From Trichopria drosophilae (taxonomy: Eukaryota > Arthropoda > Insecta > Hymenoptera > Diapriidae): a DNA stretch of 64,000 nt. The translations under genes were made by a program, and so were the position numbers. Each line of letters starts with the position of its first letter. Within the stretch, counting starts at the first letter, position 1. Shown one piece after another: positions 28,662 to 42,600 of the stretch. The stretch spans positions 64,494,501 to 64,558,500 of the forward strand of contig CM059585.1 of assembly GCA_030407085.1 (NCBI GenBank). The letters are read 5' to 3'. Under the pieces are notes generated by a model. The model saw nothing but the letters and a program-made list of their open reading frames with translations. It made no database searches and was not told the origin of the DNA.

Positions 28662-31600
28662 AAAAAGCAAACTGCCTGTAATTCTCCCATTTGTCATCAG
28701 ATCAAACACTTTCATAATGAAAAGTTGTAGAATCCTTTGGGGGGCAAAAGGAACTCCAGAGAAAAAAATCGATTTTTTTATTTTTGAAATTTTTTGATTT
28801 TTTGAAATTTTTTGATTATTTGAAAAAAGACTACCTGTAATTCTCCCATTTGTCATCGGATCAAAAACTTTCATAATGAAAAGTTGTAGAACTCTTTGGG
28901 GGGCAAAAGGAACTCCAGAGAAAAAATCATTTTTTTGAAATTTTTGGATTTTTGGAAAAATCAGACTACCTGTAATTCGCCCATTTGTCATCGAATCAAA
29001 AACTTTCATAAGGCAAAGTTGTAGAACTCTTTGGGGGGCAAATGGAACTCCCGAGAAAAAAATCGATTTTTTATTTTTGAAATTTTTTGATTTTTTGAAA
29101 TTTTTTGATTTTTTGAAATTTTTTGATTTTTTGAAATTTTTTGATTTTTTGAAATTTTTTGAAATTTTTTGATTTTTTGAAATTTTTTGATTATTTGAAA
29201 AAAGACTACCTGTAATTCTCCCATTTGTGATCGGATCAAAAACTTTCATAATGAAAAGTTGTAGAACTTTTTGGGAGGCAAAAGGAACTCCAGAGAAAAA
29301 ATCGATTTTTTTTTAATTTATGAAATTTTTTTGATTTTTGGAAAAAGCAAACTGCCTGTAATTCTCCCATTTGTCATCAGATCAAAAACTTTCATAATGA
29401 AAAGTTGTAGAATCCTTTGGGGGGCAAAAGGAACTCCAGAGAAAAAATTTTATTTTTTGAAATTTTTGGATTTTTGGAAAAAACAGATTGCCTGTAAATC
29501 AGCCAGTTTTCATCGGATCAAAAACTTTCATAAGGCAAAGTTGTAGAACTCTTTGGGGGGCAAATGGAACTCCCGAGAAAAAAATCGATTTTTTTATTTT
29601 TGAAATTTTTTGATTTTTTGAAATTTTTTGATTATTTGAAAAAAGACTACCTGTAATTCTCCCATTTATCATCGGATCAAAAACTTTCATAATGAAAAGT
29701 TGTAGAACTCTTTGGGGGGCAAAAGGAACTCCAGAGAAAAAATCATTTTTTTGAAATTTTTGGATTTTTGGAAAAATCAGACTACCTGTAATTCGCCCAT
29801 TTGTCATCGAATCAAAAACTTTCATAAGGCAAAGTTGTAGAACTCATTGGGAGGCAAAAGGAACTCCAGAGAAAAATTTGATTTTTGAAAATTTTGAAAT
29901 TTTTTGATTTTTGGAAAAAACAGACTACCTGTAATTCTCCCATTTGTCATCGGATCAAAAACTTTCATAAGGCAAAGTTGTAGAACTCATTGGGAGGCAA
30001 AAGGAACTCCAGAGAAAAAATCGATTTTTTTTAATTTATGAAATTTTTTTGATTTTTGGAAAAAGCAGACTGCCTGTAATTCTCCCATTTGTCATCAGAT
30101 CAAAAACTTTCATAATGAAAAGTTGTAGAATCCTTTGGGGGGCAAAAGGAACTCCAGAGAAAAAATTTTATTTTTTGAAATTTTTGGATTTTTGGAAAAA
30201 ACAGATTGCCTGTAAATCAGCCAGTTTTCATCGGATCAAAAACTTTCATAAGGCAAAGTTGTAGAACTCTTTGGGGGGCAAATGGAACTCCCGAGAAAAA
30301 AATCGATTTTTTATTTTTGAAATTTTTTGATTTTTTGAAATTTTTTGATTTTTTGAAATTTTTTGATTTTTTGAAATTTTTTGATTTTTTGAAATTTTTT
30401 GATTATGCGAAAAAAGACTACCTGTAATTCTCCCATTTGTGATCGGATCAAAATCTTTCATAATGAAAAGTTGTAGAACTCTTTGGGAGGCAAAAGGAAC
30501 TCCAGAGAAAAAATCGATTTTTTTTAATTTATGAAATTTTTTTGATTTTTGGAAAAAGCAAACTGCCTGTAATTCTCCCATTTGTCATCAGATCAAAAAC
30601 TTTCATAATGAAAAGTTGTAGAATCCTTTGGGGGGCAAAAGGAACTCCAGAGAAAAAATTTTATTTTTTGAAATTTTTGAAATTTTTGGATTTTTGGAAA
30701 AAGCAGATTGCCTGTAAATCAGCCAGTTTTCATCGGATCAAAAACTTTCATAAGGCAAAGTTGTAGAACTCTTTGGGGGGCAAATGGAACTCCCGAGAAA
30801 AAAATCGATTTTTTTATTTTTGAAATTTTTTGATTTTTTGAAATTTTTTGATTATTTGAAAAAAGACTACCTGTAATTCTCCCATTTATCATCGGATCAA
30901 AAACTTTCATAATGAAAAGTTGTAGAACTCTTTGGGGGGCAAAAGGAACTCCAGAGAAAAAATCATTTTTTTGAAATTTTTGGATTTTTGGAAAAATCAG
31001 ACTACCTGTAATTCGCCCATTTGTCATCGAATCAAAAACTTTCATAAGGCAAAGTTGTAGAACTCATTGGGAGGCAAAAGGAACTCAAGAGAAAAATGTG
31101 ATTTTTGAAAATTTTGAAATTTTTTGATTTTTGGAAAAAACAGACTACCTGTAATTCTCCCATTTGTCATCGGATCAAAAACTTTCATAAGGCAAAGTTG
31201 TAGAACTCATTGGGAGGCAAAAGGAACTCCAGAGAAAAAATCGATTTTTTTTAATTTATGAAATTTTTTTGATTTTTGGAAAAAGCAGACTGCCTGTAAT
31301 TCTCCCATTTGTCATCAGATCAAAACCTTTCATAATGAAAAGTTGTAGAATCCTTTGGGGGGCAAAAGGAACTCCAGAGAAAAAATTTTATTTTTTGAAA
31401 TTTTTGGATTTTTGGAAAAAACAGATTGCCTGTAAATCAGCCAGTTTTCATCGGATCAAAAACTTTCATAAGGCAAAGTTGTAGAACTCTTTGGGGGGCA
31501 AATGGAACTCCCGAGAAAAAAATCGATTTTTTATTTTTGAAATTTTTTGATTTTTTGAAATTTTTTGATTTTTTGAAATTTTTTGATTATTTGAAAAAAG

Positions 31601-31979
31601 ACTACCTGTAATTCTCCCATTTGTGATCGGATCAAAATCTTTCATAATGAAAAGTTGTAGAACTCTTTGGGAGGCAAAAGGAACTCCAGAGAAAAAATCG
31701 ATTTTTTTTAATTTATGAAATTTTTTTGATTTTTGGAAAAAGCAAACTGCCTGTAATTCTCCCATTTGTCATCAGATCAAAAACTTTCATAATGAAAAGT
31801 TGTAGAATCCTTTGGGGGGCAAAAGGAACTCCAGAGAAAAAATTTTATTTTTTGAAATTTTTGGATTTTTGGAAAAAACAGATTGCCTGTAAATCAGCCA
31901 GTTTTCATCGGATCAAAAACTTTCATAAGGCAAAGTTGTAGAACTCTTTGGGGGGCAAATGGAACTCCCGAGAAAAAAA
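28662..31979 (+). repeat. satellite array between the transposon and its severed terminal repeat
   Basis: Same monomers as before. A 1220-bp block is tandemly repeated (for example 29499-29825 and 30719-31045; 30049 and 31269). Some monomers contain up to six copies of an 18-bp subrepeat GAAATTTTTTGATTTTTT (29065-29190, 30310-30410). Confidence 0.92.
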
Positions 31980-32422
31980 TCTTAAAAAAAATCATAACTT
32001 CGGAACGGAAAGAGGCTACATCAATTTTTTTTTTTTAAATTGAAGGTGAGAGATTTTCCAACCAGATGACATATCGTTTGAATGAAAAAAAGACGGAAAT
32101 GGCTTTCAAAATTAAGATTCAAAAATAATATATGAAAATTTTTTGAAAAATTAAAAACAAAAAAAAAATTTTTTATTTTTGTATGAAAGTACTCATTTTT
32201 ATGAACAAAATGCGCGTAGTAACTTTAAAATGTAAAAATCAGAAAAACAGATATCGTAATTTTAAGAAATTCAATGAATATGACGCTACGGCCGCCATTT
32301 TGAAAATTTTACAAAAATATTCTACCATAATGTTTTCCATGCCTATACGCTTCAAATACTTCATTTTCGTGGAATTCTGAGACATCGACCTCAGTTTTGA
32401 TATTGTTGACGTGGAATGACTC
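31980..32422. mobile_element. severed copy of the transposon's right terminal repeat
   Basis: 31980-32422 equals 28219-28661 at a constant offset of 3761, and the match continues about 100 bp into the satellite (including the rare variant CAAACACTTTC). The left junction joins satellite (GAGAAAAAAATC) to the inside of the terminal repeat (TCTTAAAAAA) with a shared TC. There is no transposase or left end. It was therefore copied by duplication of array DNA, and I do not read it as a separate insertion. The 65-codon frame in it is incidental. Confidence 0.9.
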
Positions 32423-34649
32423 AAAAAGCAAACTGCCTGTAATTCTCCCATTTGTCATCAGATCAAACACTTTCATAATGAAAAGTTGTAGAATCCTTTG
32501 GGGGGCAAAAGGAACTCCAGAGAAAAAATTTTATTTTTTGAAATTTTTGAAATTTTTGGATTTTTGGAAAAAACAGATTGCCTGTAAATCAGCCAGTTTT
32601 CATCGGATCAAAAACTTTCATAAGGCAAAGTTGTAGAACTCTTTGGGGGGCAAATGGAACTCCCGAGAAAAAAATCGATTTTTTTATTTTTGAAATTTTT
32701 TGATTTTTTGAAATTTTTTGATTATTTGAAAAAAGACTACCTGTAATTCTCCCATTTATCATCGGATCAAAAACTTTCATAATGAAAAGTTGTAGAACTC
32801 TTTGGGGGGCAAAAGGAACTCCAGAGAAAAAATCATTTTTTTGAAATTTTTGGATTTTTGGAAAAATCAGACTACCTGTAATTCGCCCATTTGTCATCGA
32901 ATCAAAAACTTTCATAAGGCAAAGTTGTAGAACTCATTGGGAGGCAAAAGGAACTCCAGAGAAAAAATCGATTTTTTTTAATTTATGAAATTTTTTTGAT
33001 TTTTGGAAAAAGCAGACTGCCTGTAATTCTTCCATTTGTCATCAGATCAAAAACTTTCATAATGAAAAGTTGTAGAATCCTTTGGGGGCAAAAGGAACTC
33101 CAGAGAAAAAATTTTATTTTTTGAAATTGTTGGATTTTTGGAAAAAACAGATTGCCTGTAAATCAGCCAGTTTTCATCGGATCAAAAAATTTCATAAGGC
33201 AAAGTTGTAGAACTCTTTGGGGGGCAAATGGAACTCCCGAGAAAAAAATCGATTTTTTATTTTTGAAATTTTTTGATTTTTTGAAATTTTTGATTTTTTG
33301 AAATTTTTTGATTTTTTGAAATTTTTTGATTATTTGAAAAAAGACTACCTGTAATTCTCCCATTTGTGATCGGATCAAAAACTTTCATAATGAAAAGTTG
33401 TAGAACTCTTTGGGAGGCAAAAGGAACTCCAGAGAAAAAATCGATTTTTTTTAATTTATGAAATTTTTTTGATTTTTGGAAAAAGCAAACTGCCTGTAAT
33501 TCTCCCATTTGTCATCAGATCAAAAACTTTCATAATGAAAAGTTGTAGAATCCTTTGGGGGGCAAAAGGAACTCCAGAGAAAAAATTTTATTTTTTGAAA
33601 TTTTTGAAATTTTTGGATTTTTGGAAAAAACAGATTGCCTGTAAATCAGCCAGTTTTCATCGGATCAAAAACTTTCATAAGGCAAAGTTGTAGAACTCTT
33701 TGGGGGGCAAATGGAACTCCCGAGAAAAAAATCGATTTTTTTATTTTTGAAATTTTTTGATTTTTCGAAATTTTTTGATTATTTGAAAAAAGACTACCTG
33801 TAATTCTCCCATTTGTCATCGGATCAAAAACTTTCATAATGAAAAGTTGTAGAACTCTTTGGGGGGCAAAAGGAACTCCAGAGAAAAAATCGATTTTTTT
33901 TAATTTATGAAATTTTTTTGATTTTTGGAAAAAGCAAACTGCCCGTAATTCTCCCATTTGTCATCAGATCAAAAACTTTCATAATGAAAAGTTGTAGAAT
34001 CCTTTGGGGGGCAAAAGGAACTCCAGAGAAAAAATTTTATTTTTTGAAATTTTTGGATTTTTGGAAAAAACAGATTGCCTGTAAATCAGCCAGTTTTCAT
34101 CGGATCAAAAACTTTCATAAGGCAAAGTTGTAGAACTCTTTGGGGGGTAAATGGAACTCCCGAGAAAAAAATCGATTTTTTATTTTTGAAATTTTTTGAT
34201 TTTTTGAAATTTTTTGATTATTTGAAAAAAGACTACCTGTAATTCTCCCATTTGTCATCGGATCAAAAACTTTCATAATGAAAAGTTGTAGAACTCTTTG
34301 GGGGGCAAAAGGAACTCCAGAGAAAAAATCATTTTTTTGAAATTTTTGGATTTTTGGAAAAATCAGACTACCTGTAATTCGCCCATTTGTCATCGAATCA
34401 AAAACTTTCATAAGGCAAAGTTGTAGAACTCATTGGGAGGCAAAAGGAACTCCAGAGAAAAAATCGATTTTTTTTAATTTATGAAATTTTTTTGATTTTT
34501 GGAAAAAGCAGACTGCCTGTAATTCTCCCATTTGTCATCAGATCAAAAACTTTCATAATGAAAAGTTGTAGAATCCTTTGGGGGGCAAAAGGAACTCCAG
34601 AGAAAAAATTTTATTTTTTGAAATTTTTGGATTTTTGGAAAAAACAGAT

Positions 34650-36605
34650 TGCCTGTAAATCAGCCAGTTTTCATCGGATCAAAAACTTTCATAAGGCAAA
34701 GTTGTAGAACTCTTTGGGGGGCAAATGGAACTCCCGAGAAAAAAATCGATTTTTTTATTTTTGAAATTTTTTGATTTTTTGAAATTTTTTGATTATTTGA
34801 AAAAAGACTACCTGTAATTCTCCCATTTGTGATCGGATCAAAAACGTTCATAATGAAAAGTTGTAGAACTCTTTGGGAGGCAAAAGGAACTCCAGAGAAA
34901 AAATCAATTTTTTTTAATTTATGAAATTTTTTTGATTTTTGGAAAAAGCAAACTGCCTGTAATTCTCCCATTTGTCATTAGATCAAAAACTTTCATAATG
35001 AAAAGTTGTAGAATCCTTTGGGGGGCAAAAGGAACTCCAGAGAAAAAATTTTATTTTTTGAAATTTTTGAAATATTTGGATTTTTGGAAAAAACAGATTG
35101 CCTGTAAATCAGCCAGTTTTCATCGGATCAAAAACTTTCATAAGGCAAAGTTGTAGAACTCTTTGGGGGGCAAATGGAACTCCCGAGAAAAAAATCGATT
35201 TTTTTTAATTTATGAAATTTTTTTGATTTTTGGAAAAAGCAGACTGCCTGTAATTCTCCCATTTGTCATCAGATCAAAAACTTTCATAATGAAAAGTTGT
35301 AGAATCCTTTGGGGGGCAAAAGGAACTCCAGAGAAAAAATTTTATTTTTTGAAATTTTTGGATTTTTGGAAAAAACAGATTGCCTGTAAATCAGCCAGTT
35401 TTCATCGGATCAAAAACTTTCATAAGGCAAAGTTGTAGAACTCTTTGGGGGGCAAATGGAACTCCCGAGAAAAAAATCGATTTTTTTATTTTTGAAATTT
35501 TTTGATTTTTTGAAATTTTTTGATTATTTGAAAAAAGACTACCTGTAATTCTCCCATTTGTCATCGGATCAAAAACTTTCATAATGAAAAGTTGTAGAAC
35601 TCTTTGGGGGGCAAAAGGAACTCCAGAGAAAAAATCATTTTTTTGAAATTTTTGGATTTTTGGAAAAAACAGACTACCTGTAATTCTCCCATTTGTCATC
35701 GGATCAAAAACTGTCATAATGAAAAGTTGTAGAATCCTTTGGGTGGCTAAAGGAACTCCAGAGAAAAAATTTTATTTTTTGAAATTTTTGAAATTTTTGG
35801 ATTTTTGGAAAAAACCGATTGCTTGTAAATCAGCCAGTTTTCATCGGATCAAAAACTTTCATAAGGCAAAGTTGTAGAACTCTTTGGGGGGCAAATGGAA
35901 CTCCCGAGAAAAAAATCATTTTTTTGAAATTTTTGGATTTTTTGAAAAATTAGTCTACCTGTAATTCTCCCATTTGTCATCGAATCAAAAACTTTCATAA
36001 GGCAAAGTTGTAGAAGTATTTGGGAGGCAAAAGGAACTCCAGAGAAAAATTTGATTTTTTGAAATTTTGAAATTTTTTGATTTTTGGAAAAAAACAGACT
36101 ACCTGTACTTCTCCCATTTGACATCGGATCAAAAACTTTCATAAGGCAAAGTTGTAGAACTCATTGGGAGGCAAAAGGAACTCCAGAGAAAAAATCGATT
36201 TTTTTTTATTAAATTTTTTTGATTTTTGGAAAAAGCAGACTGCCTGTAATTCTCCCATTTGTCATCAGATCAAAAACTTTCATAATGAAAAGTTGTAGAA
36301 TCCTTTGGGGGGCAAAAGGAACTCCAGAGAAAAAATTTTATTTTTTGAAATTTTTGAAATTTTTGGATTTTTGGAAAAAACAGATTGCCTGTAAATCAGC
36401 CAGTTTTCATCGGATCAAAAACTTTCGTAAGGCAAAGTTGTAGAACTCTTTGGGGGGCAAATGGAACTCCAGAGAAAAAAATCGATTTTTTTATTTTTGA
36501 TTTTTTGAAATTTTTTGATTATTTGAAAAAAGACTACCTGTAATTCTCCCATTTATCATCGGATCAAAAACTTTCGTAATGAAAAGTTGTAGAACTCTTT
36601 GGGGG
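34650..36605 (+). repeat. array segment duplicated at about 37577-39540 (offset about 2.93 kb)
   Basis: The order of monomer variants, including rare ones (AACGTTCATAATG, ACTGTCATAATG, GAAGTATTTGGGAGG, ATCATCGG...TTTCGTAATG), is the same in both segments, with offsets of 2926-2930. Beyond about 36605 the two diverge. Confidence 0.75.
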
Positions 36606-39600
36606 GCAAAAGGAACTCCAGAGAAAAAATTTTATTTTTTGAAATTTTTGGATTTTTGGAAAAAACAGATTGCCTGTAAATCAGCCAGTTTTCATCGGAT
36701 CAAAAACTTTCATAAGGCAAAGTTGTAGAACTCTTTGGGGGGCAAATGGAACTCCCGAGAAAAAAATCGATTTTTTATTTTTGAAATTTTTTGATTTTTT
36801 GAAATTTTTTGATTATGCGAAAAAAGACTACCTGTAATTCTCCCATTTGTGATCGGATCAAAATCTTTCATAATGAAAAGTTGTAGAACTCTTTGGGAGG
36901 CAAAAGGAACTCCAGAGAAAAAATCGATTTTTTTTAATTTATGAAATTTTTTTGATTTTTGGAAAAAGCAAACTGCCTGTAATTCTCCCATTTGTCATCA
37001 GATCAAAAACTTTCATAATGAAAAGTTGTAGAATCCTTTGGGGGGCAAAAGGAACTCCAGAGAAAAAATTTTATTTTTTGAAATTTTTGAAATTTTTGGA
37101 TTTTTGGAAAAAACAGATTGCCTGTAAATCAGCCAGTTTTCATCGGATCAAAAACTTTCATAAGGCAAAGTTGTAGAACTCTTTGGGGGGCAAATGGAAC
37201 TCCCGAGAAAAAAATCGATTTTTTTATTTTTGAAATTTTTTGATTTTTTGATTTTTTGAAATTTTTTGATTATTTGAAAAAAGACTACCTGTAATTCTCC
37301 CATTTGTGATCGGATCAAAATCTTTCATAATGAAAAGTTGTAGAACTCTTTGGGAGGCAAAAGGAACTCCAGAGAAAAAATCGATTTTTTTTAATTTATG
37401 AAATTTTTTTGATTTTTGGAAAAAGCAAACTGCCTGTAATTCTCCCATTTGTCATCAGATCAAAAACTTTCATAATGAAAAGTTGTAGAATCCTTTGGGG
37501 GGCAAAAGGAACTCCAGAGAAAAAATTTTATTTTTTGAAATTTTTGAAATTTTTGGATTTTTGGAAAAAACAGATTGCCTGTAAATCAGCCAGTTTTCAT
37601 CGGATCAAAAACTTTCATAAGGCAAAGTTGTAGAACTCTTTGGGGGGCAAATGGAACTCCCGAGAAAAAAATCGATTTTTTTATTTTTGAAATTTTTTGA
37701 TTTTTTTGAAATTTTTTGATTATTTGAAAAAAGACTACCTGTAATTCTCCCATTTGTGATCGGATCAAAAACGTTCATAATGAAAAGTTGTAGAACTCTT
37801 TGGGAGGCAAAAGGAACTCCAGAGAAAAAATCAATTTTTTTTAATTTATGAAATTTTTTTGATTTTTGGAAAAAGCAAACTGCCTGTAATTCTCCCATTT
37901 GTCATTAGATCAAAAACTTTCATAATGAAAAGTTGTAGAATCCTTTGGGGGGCAAAAGGAACTCCAGAGAAAAAATTTTATTTTTTGAAATTTTTGAAAT
38001 ATTTGGATTTTTGGAAAAAACAGATTGCCTGTAAATCAGCCAGTTTTCATCGGATCAAAAACTTTCATAAGGCAAAGTTGTAGAACTCTTTGGGGGGCAA
38101 ATGGAACTCCCGAGAAAAAAATCGATTTTTTTTAATTTATGAAATTTTTTTGATTTTTGGAAAAAGCAGACTGCCTGTAATTCTCCCATTTGTCATCAGA
38201 TCAAAAACTTTCATAATGAAAAGTTGTAGAATCCTTTGGGGGGCAAAAGGAACTCCAGAGAAAAAATTTTATTTTTTGAAATTTTTGGATTTTTGGAAAA
38301 AACAGATTGCCTGTAAATCAGCCAGTTTTCATCGGATCAAAAACTTTCATAAGGCAAAGTTGTAGAACTCTTTGGGGGGCAAATGGAACTCCCGAGAAAA
38401 AAATCGATTTTTTTATTTTTGAAATTTTTTGATTTTTTGAAATTTTTTGATTATTTGAAAAAAGACTACCTGTAATTCTCCCATTTGTCATCGGATCAAA
38501 AACTTTCATAATGAAAAGTTGTAGAACTCTTTGGGGGGCAAAAGGAACTCCAGAGAAAAAATCATTTTTTTGAAATTTTTGGATTTTTGGAAAAAACAGA
38601 CTACCTGTAATTCTCCCATTTGTCATCGGATCAAAAACTGTCATAATGAAAAGTTGTAGAATCCTTTGGGTGGCTAAAGGAACTCCAGAGAAAAAATTTT
38701 ATTTTTTGAAATTTTTGAAATTTTTGGATTTTTGGAAAAAACCGATTGCTTGTAAATCAGCCAGTTTTCATCGGATCAAAAACTTTCATAAGGCAAAGTT
38801 GTAGAACTCTTTGGGGGGCAAATGGAACTCCCGAGAAAAAAATCATTTTTTTGAAATTTTTGGATTTTTTGAAAAATTAGTCTACCTGTAATTCTCCCAT
38901 TTGTCATCGAATCAAAAACTTTCATAAGGCAAAGTTGTAGAAGTATTTGGGAGGCAAAAGGAACTCCAGAGAAAAATTTGATTTTTGAAAATTTTGAAAT
39001 TTTTTGATTTTTGGAAAAAACAGACTACCTGTACTTCTCCCATTTGACATCGGATCAAAAACTTTCATAAGGCAAAGTTGTAGAACTCATTGGGAGGCAA
39101 AAGGAACTCCAGAGAAAAAATCGATTTTTTTTAATTTATTAAATTTTTTTGATTTTTGGAAAAAGCAGACTGCCTGTAATTCTCCCATTTGTCATCAGAT
39201 CAAAAACTTTCATAATGAAAAGTTGTAGAATCCTTTGGGGGGCAAAAGGAACTCCAGAGAAAAAATTTTATTTTTTGAAATTTTTGAAATTTTTGGATTT
39301 TTGGAAAAAACAGATTGCCTGTAAATCAGCCAGTTTTCATCGGATCAAAAACTTTCATAAGGCAAAGTTGTAGAACTCTTTGGGGGGCAAATGGAACTCC
39401 CGAGAAAAAAATCGATTTTTTTATTTTTGAAATTTTTTGATTTTTTGAAATTTTTTGATTATTTGAAAAAAGACTACCTGTAATTCTCCCATTTATCATC
39501 GGATCAAAAACTTTCGTAATGAAAAGTTGTAGAACTCTTTGGGGGGCAAAAGGAACTCCAGAGAAAAAATCATTTTTTTGAAATTTTTGTATTTTTGGAA

Positions 39601-42600
39601 AAAACAGACTACCTGTAACTCTCCCATTTGTCATCGGATCAAAAACTTTCATAATGAAAAGTTGTAGAATCCTTTGGGGGGCAAAAGGAACTCCAGAGAA
39701 AAAATTTTATTTTTTGAAATTTTTGAAATTTTTGGATTTTTGGAAAAAACAGATTGCCTGTAAATCAGCCAGTTTTCATCGGATCAAAAACTTTCATAAG
39801 GCAAAGTTGTAGAACTCTTTGGGGGGCAAATGGAACTCCCGAGAAAAAAATCGATTTTTTTATTTTTGAAATTTTTTGATTTTTTGAAATTTTTTGATTA
39901 TTTGAAAAAAGACTACCTGTAATTCTCCCATTTGTGATCGGATCAAAAACTTTCATAATGAAAAGTTGTAGAACTCTTTGGGAGGCAAAAGGAACTCCAG
40001 AGAAAAAATCGATTTTTTTTAATTTATGAAATTTTTTTGATTTTTGGAAAAAGCAAACTGCCTGTAATTCTCCCATTTGTCATCAGATCAAAAACTTTCA
40101 TAATGAAAAGTTGTAGAATCCTTTGGGGGGCAAAAGGAACTCCAGAGAAAAAATTTTATTTTTTGAAATTTTTGAAATTTTTGGATTTTTGGAAAAAACC
40201 GATTGCCTGTAAATCAGCCAGTTTTCATCGGATCAAAAACTTTCATAAGGCAAAGTTGTAGAACTCTTTGGGGGGCAAATGGAACTCCCGAGAAAAAAAT
40301 CATTTTTTTGAAATTTTTGGATTTTTGGAAAAATTAGTCTACCTGTAATTCTCCCATTTGTCATCGAATCAAAAACTTTCATAAGGCAAAGTTGTAGAAC
40401 TATTTGGGAGGCAAAAGGAACTCCAGAGAAAAATTTGATTTTTGAAAATTTTGAAATTTTTTGATTTTTGGAAAAAACAGACTACCTGTAATTCTCCCAT
40501 TTGTCATCGGATCAAAAACTTTCATAAGGCAAAGTTGTAGAACTCATTGGGAGGCAAAAGGAACTCCAGAGAAAAAATCGATTTTTTTTAATTTATGAAA
40601 TTTTTTTGATTTTTGGAAAAAGCAGACTGCCTGTAATTCTCCCATTTGTCATCAGATCAAAAACTTTCATAATGAAAAGTTGTAGAACTCTTTGGGGGGC
40701 AAAAGGAACTCCAGAGAAAAAATTATGATTTTGAGAAATTTTTTGATTATTTGAAAAAAGACTACCTGTAATTCTCCCATTTGTGATCGGATCAAAAACT
40801 TTCATAATGAAAAGTTGTAGAACTCTTTGGGAGGCAAAAGGAACTCCAGAGAAAAAATCAATTTTTTTTAATTTATGAAATTTTTTTGATTTTTGAAATT
40901 TTTTGATTTTTTGATTTTTTGAAATTTTTTGATTATTTGAAAAAAGACTACCTGTAATTCTCCCATTTGTGATCGGATCAAAAACTTTCATAATGAAAAG
41001 TTGTAGAACTCTTTGGGAGGCAAAAGGAACTCCAGAGAAAAATTTGATTTTTGAAAATTTTGAAATTTTTTGATTTTTGGAAAAAACAGACTACCTGTAA
41101 TTCTCCCATTTGTCATCGGATCAAAAACTTTCATAAGGCAAAGTTGTAGAACTCATTGGGAGGCAAAAGGAACTCCAGAGAAAAAATCGATTTTTTTTAA
41201 TTTATGAAATTTTTTTGATTTTTGGAAAAAGCAGACTGCCTGTAATTCTCCCATTTGTCATCAGATCAAAAACTTTCATAATGAAAAGTTGTAGAATCCT
41301 TTGGGGGGCAAAAGGAACTCCAGAGAAAAAATTTTATTTTTTGAAATTTTTGGATTTTTGGAAAAAACAGATTGCCTGTAAATCAGCCAGTTTTCATCGG
41401 ATCAAAAACTTTCATAAGGCAAAGTTGTAGAACTCTTTGGGGGGCAAATGGAACTCCCGAGAAAAAAATCGATTTTTTTATTTTTGAAATTTTTTGATTT
41501 TTTAATTTTTTGAAATTTTTTGATTATTTGAAAAAAGACTACCTGTAATTCTCCCATTTGTCATCGGATCAAAAACTTTCATAATGAAAAGTTGTAGAAC
41601 TCTTTGGGGGGCAAAAGGAACTCCAGAGAAAAAATCGATTTTTTTTAATTTATGAAATTTTTTTGATTTTTGGAAAAAGCAAACTGCCTGTAATTCTCCC
41701 ATTTGTCATCAGATCAAAAACTTTCATAATGAAAAGTTGTAGAATCCTTTGGGGGGCAAAAGGAACTCCAGAGAAAAAATTTTATTTTTTGAAATTTTTG
41801 AAATTTTTGGATTTTTGGAAAAAACAGATTGCCTGTAAATCAGCCAGTTTTCATCGGATCAAAAACTTTCATAAGGCAAAGTTGTAGAACTCTTTGGGGG
41901 GCAAATGGAACTCCCGAGAAAAAAATCGATTTTTTTATTTTTGAAATTTTTTGATTTTTTGAAATTTTTTGATTATTTGAAAAAAGACTACCTGTAATTC
42001 TCCCATTTATCATCGGATCAAAAACTTTCATAATGAAAAGTTGTAGAACTCTTTGGGGGGCAAAAGGAACTCCAGAGAAAAAATCATTTTTTTGAAATTT
42101 TTGGATTTTTGGAAAAATCAGACTACCTGTAATTCTCCCATTTGTCATCGGATCAAAAACTTTCATAAGGCAAAGTTGTAGAATCCTTTGGGTGGCTAAA
42201 GGAACTCCAGAGAAAAAATTTTATTTTTTGAAATTTTTGAAATTTTTGGATTTTTGGAAAAAACCGATTGCCTGTAAATCAGCCAGTTTTCATCGGATCA
42301 AAAACTTTCATAAGGCAAAGTTGTAGAACTCTTTGGGGGGCAAATGGAACTCCCGAGAAAAAAATCATTTTTTTGAAATTTTTGGATTTTTGGAAAAATT
42401 AGTCTACCTGTAATTCTCCCATTTGTCATCGAATCAAAAACTTTCATAAGGCAAAGTTGTAGAACTCTTTGGGGGGCAAATGGAACTCCCGAGAAAAAAA
42501 TCATTTTTTGAAATTTTTTGATTTTTGGAAAAAAGACTACCTGTAATTCTCCCATTTGTCATCGGATCAAAAACTTTCATAATGAAAAGTTGTAGAACTC

